Assembly: GCA_001275005.1 (NCBI GenBank)
Contig: JWZX01001816.1
Coordinates: 1 to 24,393, forward strand
Direction: 5' to 3'
From: Chrysochromulina tobinii
Taxonomy: Eukaryota; Haptophyta; Prymnesiales; Chrysochromulinaceae
DNA length: 24,393 bases
Shown piece by piece: positions 1 through 8,800 of this stretch (its first letter is position 1; each line of letters begins with the position of its first letter). Both the position numbers and the translations under genes were made by a program. The notes under the pieces were generated by a model. The model searched no databases. It was not told where the DNA came from and saw only the letters and a list, made by a program, of their open reading frames with translations.

Positions 1-708
1 GTGCCGATCTCACTCGGCTCGGTCGAACAGGAAGGCCTCGTCTTTGTGTACGAGGCCTTCCCCACCCCGGTAACGCCAGTAGAGATGGACTCGCTGCTAC
101 GCCTCGTGTGGGGTGCCGACGCGCCGGCCATCCGTGACGCCTACCCGGTGCCGGCCGCGCAGCAGGCGGCACACGATGCGCGGAATGTCACGAGCCTCGT
201 CGCGACCGATGGGCTCTTCCACTGTGCCATCCGCGCGGCCGGCCTCGCCCTAGCCGATCAGTACGCCAAGGGCAGCCGGACGCACCCCACGTACGTATAC
301 AACTTCGACCACCTCATCTCTTTCGGGGCGTCGTTTTGGCTGCCGACGAACCCGGTCTGCGTCGAGGCCGTGTGCCACGGCGAGGAGCTGCCGTTCGTCT
401 TCCAACCGGACGTGTCCATCATCAACGTCTCCTTCACCTCCGAGGAGGTTGTACTCTCGGATCTCATGCAGACGCACTGGGCCGCCTTTGCCAGCACCGG
501 CCATGCCGCCGCCTCGGTGGCCTCGGTGGTCCGCAAGCTTGCTCCCCAAGCGGTGACACAAGCGGCGGCGCTCGACTGGCCGCTCTTCGAGCCGGCCAAT
601 GAGAGCTACGCTCTCTTCAGAGCGCCTGACTCGCACATCGTGCCGCATCCCTTTCGCGCCAAGTGCGCCGTCTGGGACTCGATCGGATGGGACTGGATCG
701 TCGACTGA
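1..708 (+). CDS. Carboxylesterase type B (cholinesterase-like), C-terminal part
   Basis: This is the last 235 residues of an alpha/beta-hydrolase of the type-B carboxylesterase family; the 5' part, with the nucleophilic serine and the oxyanion hole, lies outside the window. The frame is open from base 1, so the first codon is not a real start. Two family landmarks are visible: the block around residue 70 (VATDGLFHCAIR), matching the conserved segment before the last core strands, and VCHGEELPFVF, in which His126 (codon at 376) fits the catalytic histidine. A C-terminal helix typical of the family follows (DLMQTHWAAFASTG). Family members hydrolyse carboxylic esters and are often secreted or in the endomembrane system. 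The natural substrate cannot be told from this fragment. The stop is TGA at 706-708. Confidence 0.85.
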   Translation: MPISLGSVEQEGLVFVYEAFPTPVTPVEMDSLLRLVWGADAPAIRDAYPVPAAQQAAHDARNVTSLVATDGLFHCAIRAAGLALADQYAKGSRTHPTYVYNFDHLISFGASFWLPTNPVCVEAVCHGEELPFVFQPDVSIINVSFTSEEVVLSDLMQTHWAAFASTGHAAASVASVVRKLAPQAVTQAAALDWPLFEPANESYALFRAPDSHIVPHPFRAKCAVWDSIGWDWIVD

Positions 709-1114
709 CACAGGGGCGGGGAGGGCGTGGGGCTTTCGACACTGTGCCAAGCCTTGGAGACCGGAGGCGGAGGGTCGGAGGCCGGTGACGGAGGGGGTAG
801 AGCGCAGAGGCCTTGTGAGAGTGTGATCTATCTGATCAGTTCGGTCGTACAGGGGCGAGTGTTACTCGATCTTGTTTTCACATCTTCCATTCATTGTAAC
901 ATCGAGTCCAGTGTTGTCCGCGTCGCTGACTCGCGCTCTGTACGAGCCCTCCACAGACCCCGCCGCGCCGGGGTTGTTCAGAGCACAGAGACGAGGTGCT
1001 GGGTGGGCTACTGGGCTTGGGTGGGCACCGCGGGCGGGCGGGTAAGCGAACGGGTGTGCGCTTAGTGTGCGCGAGGGGTTTCGTGAACAAACGTGTTTTG
1101 TTTTGCTAATCCTG

Positions 1115-1181
1115 GAAGTCTCTCAAACGGAACTGGTGAAGTCTCACAACCGGAATTGGTGAAGTCTCACAACCGGAACTA
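1115..1181. repeat. 23-bp tandem repeat, about three copies
   Basis: Three head-to-tail units starting at 1115, 1138 and 1161 share the core GAAGTCTCACAACCGGAA. The first unit differs slightly (CTCTCAAACGG). A lone partial relative (GAGTCTCACAAACGG) occurs at about 1260. The array is non-coding and lies upstream of the membrane-protein gene. Confidence 0.85.
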
Positions 1182-1199
1182 AACAACTAATAGGTTGTA

Positions 1200-1250
1200 G
1201 AAGAAGGTCGGAATCCGGAAACGGGGCAAAGTATTAGAGAGACGAAGCGG
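1200..1250 (+). pseudogene. Fossil copy of a coding segment of the downstream gene
   Basis: Bases 1200-1246 match bases 1682-1728, which lie inside the downstream membrane-protein gene, at roughly 80 percent identity. Both contain GGAATCCGGAAACGGG followed by CAAARTATTRAGRAGACGA. Within the gene this segment encodes residues around KVGIRKRVKILRRR, just before the first membrane helix. The upstream copy is not in an extended open frame, so it looks like a decayed partial duplication. It could instead mark an older 5' exon. Confidence 0.6.
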
Positions 1251-1559
1251 TCGTAATGGGGAGTCTCACAAACGGTAGGATTAGGAGTTTGAAGACATAA
1301 ATTGATGAGGCGAACTCAAGACACACAACCGGGCGAACGAAACTCGTCTCGTCTCGCGCACCCTGTGGGAAATCGTCGCCCGTTCCCTGGTTCAGTACAG
1401 ACCTGTACAGTACTGTTGAGAACGAGGTCGAAGCGTGCGCGCGTGCTCAGGTATGCGGCGCCGCTTGCGACGCCGCCTGCGCATGCCTCGTATCTGTAGC
1501 GCAAGCGTGTGGTCACTTTCGCGAGTTTCGAGTCTCGCAGGCTCCGGTGGGCTCCTCTC

Positions 1560-4508
1560 ATGTCAACGAAATGGCTGTGGCGAGCGAACGAAGCACTCGC
1601 CGCGGAGACAGGGGCTGATGGCAGCGACGAGCGTAAACCAATACTCTTGAAAAGCGATTCGTTTGGTCGAAAGCTGGATAAGGAGAAGGTTGGAATCCGG
1701 AAACGGGTCAAAATATTGAGGAGACGACACCGGGTCTTGATATTGGCACGCATCCTTCTGGCAGTGCCAGGACCCGTCTTCTTGGTGTACTCAGCCATTC
1801 AACACTTTGAGGTCACTACCGCGGGGTGGTCTATCACGCAGGTTGAGACTGGGCGAAGTTTGGCGTTGGCTGTCGGGCTGATTTTAGCTCCGGTGTGGAT
1901 TCTTTCGCTTCTCATTGCGCAGATCGATAGGAAACCTGCCCAGAAGTTCGCCATAGGCAGCCGCGTGTGCGTGAAGCGCAGCAACGGAGATAAGAGCTTT
2001 GGCTATGTGAAGGAGTACAATGAGAAGACGCGAGTCTACAAGTTGGAGCTCGCTACTGGTACGCTCGATAAATTCGATGAGGCGGCGATCGAAAAGAAAC
2101 CGGCTCAAAGGTTCGCGAATGGCAGCCGCGTGTTGTTCGTGGAGCGTGGCAGCGAAGATAAGAGCTTTGGCTATGTGAAGGAGTACAATGAGGAGACGCA
2201 AGTCTACAAGGTGGAGCTCGATATTCCTACTGGTACGTTCAAGCAGTGTGGAGAAGACTCCATGCGAGATGCAAGTCCTGTGATCTCTCGGGAGCGTCTC
2301 GTGCGTCTCTGGAAATACTTCCTGAGTCTCTGGAAATGGGACCAACGGATCTGGACATGGCCAAAGGCCTTTGAGGCTGCTTTGTTTTGGGGCTGTGTCT
2401 ATGGGTACGTAGTGCTCTACCAATCCAATGCTGCACCTAACTATTTGCTCGGCGCACTCATCTTCTGGGTTGTGTTAGGCCCGCCCGTGATCGCACTGAT
2501 TTTGTACACGGTCACAAATATTGTGCGATCCATCATCGACTACCAGGACAACCAAAACGCCGAGTACCATACTTTTGTGAACTTGCAAGCTGCTCGGCTC
2601 AGCATCCTGACCATCTTCGGCGCCTTCCTGACCGTCTATGCTCTGTCGGCAATGTCGCGGGTGGTCATTCCATACAATCTGGTGGTACCCTTTGTCGAGC
2701 TCGCATACAGAGACATCACCTGTACGGACCGGGACGCGTTCTGGACTGCGTTTAACGCTTCGTTCAAGAGCTTCAATGCTAGCTGCCATGCCCTGCCCAA
2801 TTGCGGTTACGCTTCGTTCGAGAGCCTGTGCCAGGCCGTGCAGTACGCACCAATGGTGCAAGCTGAGAGCGTCGACATTTTCAAAGTTCTCCTCTTCAAT
2901 TGCGTAGCGTGGGTGCTCGGCTCGCTGCTCGTCTTTGGCACTGGCCGTGCAAGCCTAAAGAACGGCTACGCGCAACTACTCTCCAAACACATGCTCGTCG
3001 CCATGGTGCTGGGCCTTGGGCAATCGATGAGTGCGTTCTACTCACTCATGCGCCTTTCTCTTCTCGTGCCAAAGCTGGGGCTGCCGCGCCCGGCTGCCTA
3101 CTTTGACAAAACGGGGTTGATGTCTCTGGAGCTACCATTGTACTGCTATGGAAACACGTGCACGTACTACGATTTTGGCGGCACCATCATTGTGCACGTG
3201 CTCATCGTCGTTGCGTTCAACTTTGACTTCCTCAAAAAGTATGCGTCGGCCATCGGCGCCGGAGACCAAGCAGCCATCAAGAAGCTCAAAGAGAAGATGA
3301 GGAAGGAGAAGATTTGGAATGAGGAGATACAGAAGTACGAGTGCAAGTGGAGCGACGAGGCTCCTTATTTCTATTTCATTCCAGCAACTTTTGTGAAAGA
3401 GTGCGATGACAAAAGGTTGCCTCCCATGCAGGTGCTCGACGACGACGAAATCCTGGAAAAGATACAAATCCGTCTCGTCGACGCGTTCGAACAGGCGGAG
3501 AAGGAGGCACGGATGGCGAAGGAGAAGGTGGCGGCCGAGAAGGCGGCGGCCGAGAAGGTGGCGGCCGAGAAGGTGGCGGCCGAGAAGGTGGCGGTCGAGA
3601 AGGCGGTCAAGGGCATTGACATTGGCAAGGGCATCGACGAGTCGACTCAATCGGACGAGAAGGAAGCGGCCGAGAAGGCGCCGGCCGAGGTGGCGGTGGC
3701 CAAGAAGGAAAATCAAGGCATTAACAAGGCATTGACAGGGCGAGGCATCACGTTCAAAATCAAGGACATCCTCGTCGTGAGCCATCGTTGGGAAGAGAAT
3801 GGTCGGCCCGATGTCAACGGGGCGCAGCTGCAGGCCATCAAGGAGTATCTGAAGGAACACCCCGAGATCAAATGGGTCTGGTTCGACTATTCATCGATGC
3901 CCCAGAAAATCGGCCGCATCGACACTCGGTCTAAAGAGGAGAGGGCCGAGTTCCAACTGATGCTCGAATGCATCACCAACCTCTACCTGACCGCGCAGGT
4001 CCTCATTCTCCTCGATGGGTCGTACGCGTCCAGGTTCTGGACGCTGACGGAGGCATGGTGCTCGATGCAGACGGCCACAAAAGACGGGCTTAAGAATTCT
4101 ATTTCCTCAACGGAGGATGCTGACTTCACGGGCTCGGATGTAAAAGTCGGGTCGAGATGCACGATTAAACACATCCACACCGCTGACGACAAGCATGATG
4201 TCCATGGGCTCATCGATAAGGTGTCCAAGAAGACGGCCGCGGAAATGGTAAGTCACCTCGAGAAACCGGACGTTCTCGTCACCAACGCCAAGGACAAGGA
4301 AACCATGCTGCCCAAGATCCTTAAGTACGATGAAGAAGTCACTCAGCGCTTTAAGAAGCCGCAGAGCGATCAGAGCCCTTCACAGCCAAACTCGGGAAAG
4401 CCTTCTCCCAAAAAGGCTCAGGTGGCTCCTTCGGACTCGGGAAAAAAGTCTCGGGTGGCTCCTTCGGAGGACTCCACCGGTGATGTCACTGCCTTCAATG
4501 ACCAGTGA
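1560..4508 (+). CDS. Multi-pass membrane protein with twin 55-aa repeats and C-terminal SHRW (HET/TIR-like) module
   Basis: The frame is open from 1509, but the first ATG is at 1560 and gives 982 residues. Hydrophobic helices are visible at about 58-81, 99-121, 271-289, 296-318, 347-366, 440-460, 477-500 and 541-558. Between helices 2 and 3 a segment of about 55 residues is repeated (from K125 and K180); each copy has GSRV and DKSFGYVKEYNE and looks like a small beta barrel of SH3/Tudor type. Residues 645-683 form a charged heptad-like stretch with KVAAE repeats, likely a coiled coil. Residues 737-835 form the module with VVSHRWEE, WVWFDYSSMPQK and SRFWTLTEAW, a pattern found in many algal proteins and related in style to HET/TIR domains. 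The tail is Lys/Ser/Pro-rich. A role as a membrane receptor or sensor is inference. Codon use is less GC-biased than in the neighbouring genes. Confidence 0.85.
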   Translation: MSTKWLWRANEALAAETGADGSDERKPILLKSDSFGRKLDKEKVGIRKRVKILRRRHRVLILARILLAVPGPVFLVYSAIQHFEVTTAGWSITQVETGRSLALAVGLILAPVWILSLLIAQIDRKPAQKFAIGSRVCVKRSNGDKSFGYVKEYNEKTRVYKLELATGTLDKFDEAAIEKKPAQRFANGSRVLFVERGSEDKSFGYVKEYNEETQVYKVELDIPTGTFKQCGEDSMRDASPVISRERLVRLWKYFLSLWKWDQRIWTWPKAFEAALFWGCVYGYVVLYQSNAAPNYLLGALIFWVVLGPPVIALILYTVTNIVRSIIDYQDNQNAEYHTFVNLQAARLSILTIFGAFLTVYALSAMSRVVIPYNLVVPFVELAYRDITCTDRDAFWTAFNASFKSFNASCHALPNCGYASFESLCQAVQYAPMVQAESVDIFKVLLFNCVAWVLGSLLVFGTGRASLKNGYAQLLSKHMLVAMVLGLGQSMSAFYSLMRLSLLVPKLGLPRPAAYFDKTGLMSLELPLYCYGNTCTYYDFGGTIIVHVLIVVAFNFDFLKKYASAIGAGDQAAIKKLKEKMRKEKIWNEEIQKYECKWSDEAPYFYFIPATFVKECDDKRLPPMQVLDDDEILEKIQIRLVDAFEQAEKEARMAKEKVAAEKAAAEKVAAEKVAAEKVAVEKAVKGIDIGKGIDESTQSDEKEAAEKAPAEVAVAKKENQGINKALTGRGITFKIKDILVVSHRWEENGRPDVNGAQLQAIKEYLKEHPEIKWVWFDYSSMPQKIGRIDTRSKEERAEFQLMLECITNLYLTAQVLILLDGSYASRFWTLTEAWCSMQTATKDGLKNSISSTEDADFTGSDVKVGSRCTIKHIHTADDKHDVHGLIDKVSKKTAAEMVSHLEKPDVLVTNAKDKETMLPKILKYDEEVTQRFKKPQSDQSPSQPNSGKPSPKKAQVAPSDSGKKSRVAPSEDSTGDVTAFNDQ
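1932..2250 (+). repeat. Tandem 165-bp coding duplication (two 55-aa units)
   Basis: The two units start at 1932 and 2097. Their core, beginning GATAAGAGCTTTGGCTATGT, is almost unchanged over about 55 bases. This conservation at DNA level suggests a recent duplication or gene conversion inside the membrane-protein gene. Confidence 0.85.
3526..3606 (+). repeat. 15-bp coding minisatellite (KVAAE repeats)
   Basis: About five units of GAAGGTGGCGGCCGA encode successive KVAAE/KAAAE pentapeptides in the predicted coiled coil of the membrane protein. A related but broken stretch follows at about 3660-3705. Confidence 0.85.
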
Positions 4509-5165
4509 GTCATACGCAGTGTATGGCCCACACACACCGGTCACCGCGAATGCGCGGCGGACCAAGCGGGTAAATGCGAGGATGCGAGACGGGTGACGCA
4601 TGACGGGTGACGCGTGACGGCCCAGCCCAAATTGCTCTCGTCATCGAGTGGGCGTCCGTAAAGCGGGGTGCGGGCGCTCGGCGACGGACGGCCCGTCGAG
4701 GACGACAGCAACTGGGCCTGGTGACGGCCCAGCGGTGGCGCGGGGTCCGTTTGCTCCGTTGGTGCTTGATTTCCGGGCCGGGCGAACAGAGAGAGACGGA
4801 CGGGACCGGGCCGCGGGCGTGAGACGGGCAGAGTGGGCTTCGCTAAGGACTTTATCTTCAGTCGCGGTGCCGTGCTGGGCGGAATTCCGGAAACAAGGGC
4901 TAACCGTAAGTCAACGCCGCGCACGGCATGCTCGTGCAGAGCAAAAGCACGCATTTCGAGCGCTCGGCATCGCATGAATCGCATGACCTGTGCCGCCGTT
5001 AGCTCGGCGTCTCAAGAGACGATGGTTTTGTGTTTTGATTCGTCTTTCTAACTCAACAGTTAATGTCCGCGATAGCACCGGCATGCCGACGTCACATGCA
5101 CCCAATGAATAGCCGACGCATGTAAAGTACCCGAATCCCGATAGCACACATGCTGACGCACGAAA
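4509..5165. other. Intergenic region, no gene seen
   Basis: This is the interval after the membrane-protein gene. Small frames on both strands lack recognisable features. The only structure noticed is a short direct repeat at 4585-4619 (GACGGGTGACGCATGACGGG, then GTGACGCGTGACGG). Confidence 0.5.
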
Positions 5166-5269
5166 CTAGGACGGCCCCTTTCCTCGCTCCCGCCCCCGAG
5201 CTGTCGTCAAAGAGATCATGCTCCTCAGACCCTCGGAGCTCCCACCTCTGAAAACCTGGCGCGGGAGTC

Positions 5270-5889
5270 TGGCGCGCCTCCGAAGAGGCCGCCGCCAGCA
5301 GCAGCCGGCGCGCCGGGTCACATGCAAGAAATCGTCGAGCGCATTGCCTCGTGCGCTTACTTGTACTTCTCCCTCACGGGCTTCTTGCCGCCCCGAAGAG
5401 GCCGCCGCCAGCAGCAGTTGCCGCAGCGCCGCCGCCAGCGCCGAACGCTGGCGTCGCACCAGAGCCAGCGCCAAACCCAAAGCCGTTGCTTGCCGCAGCG
5501 CCGCCGCCGCCAAAGCCGTTGCTTGCCGCAGCGCCGCCGCCAAAGCCGTTGCTCGTCTTAGCGGCACAAACAGAGTCACTCGAGCCCAGGACGGCGCTCG
5601 TGCCTGTGGCACCAAACCCACCTGCCGCCGCCGTCGAGGCTGCTGGCGCACCGAAGCTATTGCTCGCGGCGAAAGCTATCGAAGTTGCCTTTGGCGGTCT
5701 AGCTTTATAGAGTCGTCGAGAAGACTCAGGCATTCCGAAAGGCATTTCAGGCATTCCAGGCATTCCCATAGCTTCGTTGAGGCTCGCCGGCGCGCCAGTT
5801 CCGGAGCCCGCGCCAAAGCTGAAGCCGGGCGGCGCTCCTGCCGGGGCAGAGGCTGAGGCTGCCGTTGCCGCCAGACTCATCGCTGGCAC
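5270..5889 (-). pseudogene. Degenerate duplicate of the FG-repeat tail
   Basis: Directly after the stop of the large fusion gene, the minus strand continues with an FG-rich open frame (in-frame ATG at 5880, stop TGA at 5374-5376). It has GFSFGAG, SNSFGAP, three SNGFGGG/SNGFGFG units, PAFGAG and a final GGGLFG. At the end, a one-base change of frame would replace the stop with a basic tail (GKKPVREKYK then TAA), similar in style to the PPKYKSYNKARR end of the main gene. At 5271-5314 a single orphan unit identical to the 36-bp GLFG repeat of the main gene remains. I read this as a duplicated and decaying tail. An alternative 3' exon or a separate small FG gene is possible. Confidence 0.45.
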
Positions 5890-8800
5890 TTAGCGCCTCG
5901 CCTTATTATACGACTTATATTTGGGTGGCGCGGCGGACGCACCAAAGCCGCCGAAGCCGCCAGGGGCCACCGATGCGGGCGCAGGAGCGGCTCCGAAACC
6001 GAAGACCGTCGCTGGTGCGGGCGCGGGCGCGGGCGCAGGCGCAGTGCCAAAGCCAAAGTGAGAGCTCGCTGCGGTCGCAGCCGGCGCGCCCCCGAAGAGG
6101 CCGCAAGCAGCAGCCGGCGCGCCCCCGAAGAGGCCGCCGCCAGCAGCAGCCGGCGCGCCCCCGAAGAGGCCGCCGCCAGCAGTAGCCGGCGCGCCTCCGA
6201 AGAGGCCGCCGCCAGCAGTAGCCGGCGCGCCTCCGAAGAGGCCGCCGCCAGCAGCAGCCGGCGCGCCCCCGAAGAGGCCGCCGCCAGCAGCAGCCGGCGC
6301 GCCTCCGAAGAGGCCGCCGCCAGCAGCAGCCGGCGCGCCCCCGAAGAGGCCGCCGCCAGCAGCAGCCGGCGCGCCCCCGAAGAGGCCGGCAGCTAGCGCC
6401 CGGGCGCCTCCGAAGATGGGCGTCGCGGCCGCAAGAGCTGGTGCGGCAGCAAACGTAGGTCCCGAGGGCGACGAGGAGCTGCCCATCAAGGACCCCATCA
6501 AGGACGGCTGGCGGCCACAGGCAGGTGTGCTGGCCCCCATCCCGATAGATCCCATCCCCTTTACGAGAGTGTCCCTATCTTTCGATGTCAGCTGGCCGCA
6601 GTCCTCGATGGTCATGCGCATCTTGGTGGTGGGCGTGCCAGTGGCGGCCAACGCGGCCATCGCCTCGACGAGAGGCAGGCCCTCGACGACGCGCCCGAAG
6701 ACAACGTGCTTGCCGTTGAGGTGTGGCAGCGCGTCGAGCGTGATGAAGAACTGCGAGCCGTTGCCATCGCGCCCGCTATTGGCCATCGAGAGCAGCCCTT
6801 TGCGGTCATGCGGGATCGCAAACGACTCATCTTCAAACGTCTTGCCGTAAATGGACTCGCCGCCGCGCCCGTCGCCATAGGTGATGTCGCCGCCTTGCAC
6901 AATCTGGCCGGGAACGATCCGATGCATGCGGCTCCCCTTGAAGTGCAACGGCGGGTTCCCAAAATGGAACTTGCATGCGCCGGCCTCGCCCGTGCACAGG
7001 GCGCGGAAGTTGTCCGCGGTGCGCGGCACCGCATCGGCAAAGAGCTCGATGATGACTCGAGGGGAGGGCGGCCCCCACGGCCCCTCTTCCGCCCACGGCC
7101 GCCCCGCCTCCGCCGGTGCATCAACGGCGAGGCACGAGAATCGCAGCCAGACTTTTGGATTGGCCGCGCGCACGCGGCTGTGGCGCAGGCAGCGCGCACG
7201 CACACCCTCCCAAAACGGTCCGCCCACGTCGCGCCCGACACTCAGATCCGCCTCCCCCTCCCTCCACGCCACTTCCGCAAGCACGGGGAGCCTTGCCTCC
7301 TTCCCCGGCGATAAGAACCCGATCCCTGGCGGCGTCGCCGGAATTGCATCGCCGCGCTCCCGCGCCTCCCACGCCGCCGTTGCATGCCGCAGCAGTGCCA
7401 CGAGCGCCTCGGCGGCGGCGGCACCGTCGCCTGCCTTCTTCGCAGCGTCCGTCGCGACACTCAGCGCCGTCGAACCCTTGGCGGTGGTGCGCGTGGGGTC
7501 GGCACGGGCGTGGAGCAAAGCGGCCACGATTGGTGCGCTGCCCTGCCGCGCGGCCAAGATGAGCGGCGCTGCACCCTGCGGCTGTGTCGCGAGCACGTCC
7601 ACCGCGGCGCCCGCCTCCAAGAGGCGCACAACCGCCTCGCCTTCGGCTGCGTCCGCCGCCCAATGCAGCGCCGTCCAGCCCTTGCGATCCGCATGCGTGA
7701 GCGCGGCGCCCTCGGCGAGCGATCGCGTGATGGAGACCGCGTCGCCGCGCGCTGCCGCATCGAGTAGCCGATCGTCCGCCGTCGCCACCACCTGCTCGAC
7801 CGTTAGCTCGAAGCACAGCGTCGCGTTGGGGGCAATCTTGGGCGGCTTGCCTTTGGTGCCATACGCGAGCGCCGGCGGGATGGTTACGAAGGCCGTCTGG
7901 CCGAGCGCCACGTGAGGGAGGACAATGTCCCAAGCGCTGATCACCTGCCCTCGCCCCACGCGCACGTAGAGGGGCTCCCCCGCCGGCGACGCGTCGAAGA
8001 CAGCCCCAGAGCGATCCACCGCGCCGCCCTCGCCGCCGCCGCCGCCCTTGCCGCCGCCACTGCTCGTGCCAGGCAGCCGGCCGACGAATTGGACGGCCAC
8101 CGTCTGCCCCTCTGCCGCGTACACGGGCGGCGTGGTTGATGGTGCTGAGAGCAGCTGCACCCGCAGCCCGAGCGCTTCCCACGAGGCCACCGGGAATCTC
8201 TGAGCTAGGTTGGCGGCCATGAAGACCGCGGCGGCGGGCGCAGCGTCGGCGGTGGCGGCGGGCGCAGCGTCGGCGGCGGCGGGTGGCGCAGCGGCTTGGG
8301 CCACTGTGGAGGCCGCTGTGGAGGAGGCGGCAGCAGAGGTGGCCGCGACGGCCACCTTTGGTGCAGGCAGCTTGGCTGCCGCCTCGGTGAGCTGCTTGAT
8401 GACGCGCGCGAAGCGTAGCTTTTCTTCGGCGTCAACCTTCGGCTCCTTCTCCTGCGCCGCCTTGAGGGCAGTGTTCCCCTTGGCCGTCGTCCGGCGCACA
8501 TCCGCACCACCCGCGAGGAGGAGGGGCACGCAATCATCCCACCCAAAGCTCGCGGCAAAGATGAGCGGCGTGATGCCAGTCTTCTCCATGGCGGCGTCCA
8601 CGGGTGCGCCCGCCTTGATCAGTTCCTTGACATCATCGGGGCGGCCGCACTTGGCCGCCCAGTGCAGCGCCGTGTGATTCTTCTCGTCCTTGGCGGCCAC
8701 GTCAGCCCCCTCGCGCAGCGCCTTGAGCAGCACGTCGTGGTCACCTAACTCCGCCGCCGAGAGCAAATCGTCCGTGGCCTTCTTCACGGCTGCCGCCGAA

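Larger units (their letters stand above)
709..1559. other. Intergenic region with short repeats
   Basis: No convincing gene lies in these 851 bases; the short frames present have no recognisable content. The stretch from about 1080 to 1300 is visibly more AT-rich than its surroundings. It holds a 23-bp tandem repeat and a fossil copy of a coding segment of the downstream gene, both listed separately. The promoter of the membrane-protein gene at 1560 is probably here, but I see no clear TATA box. Confidence 0.5.

Noticed and set aside
3132-3860. 242-codon minus-strand frame with repeated LLGRHLLGRH
   Set aside because: This is the reverse reading of the KVAAE minisatellite inside the membrane-protein gene.
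5706-5712. TATAAAG on the minus strand as a TATA box
   Set aside because: It lies within the FG-rich open frame and no supported gene begins downstream at a suitable distance; likely chance.
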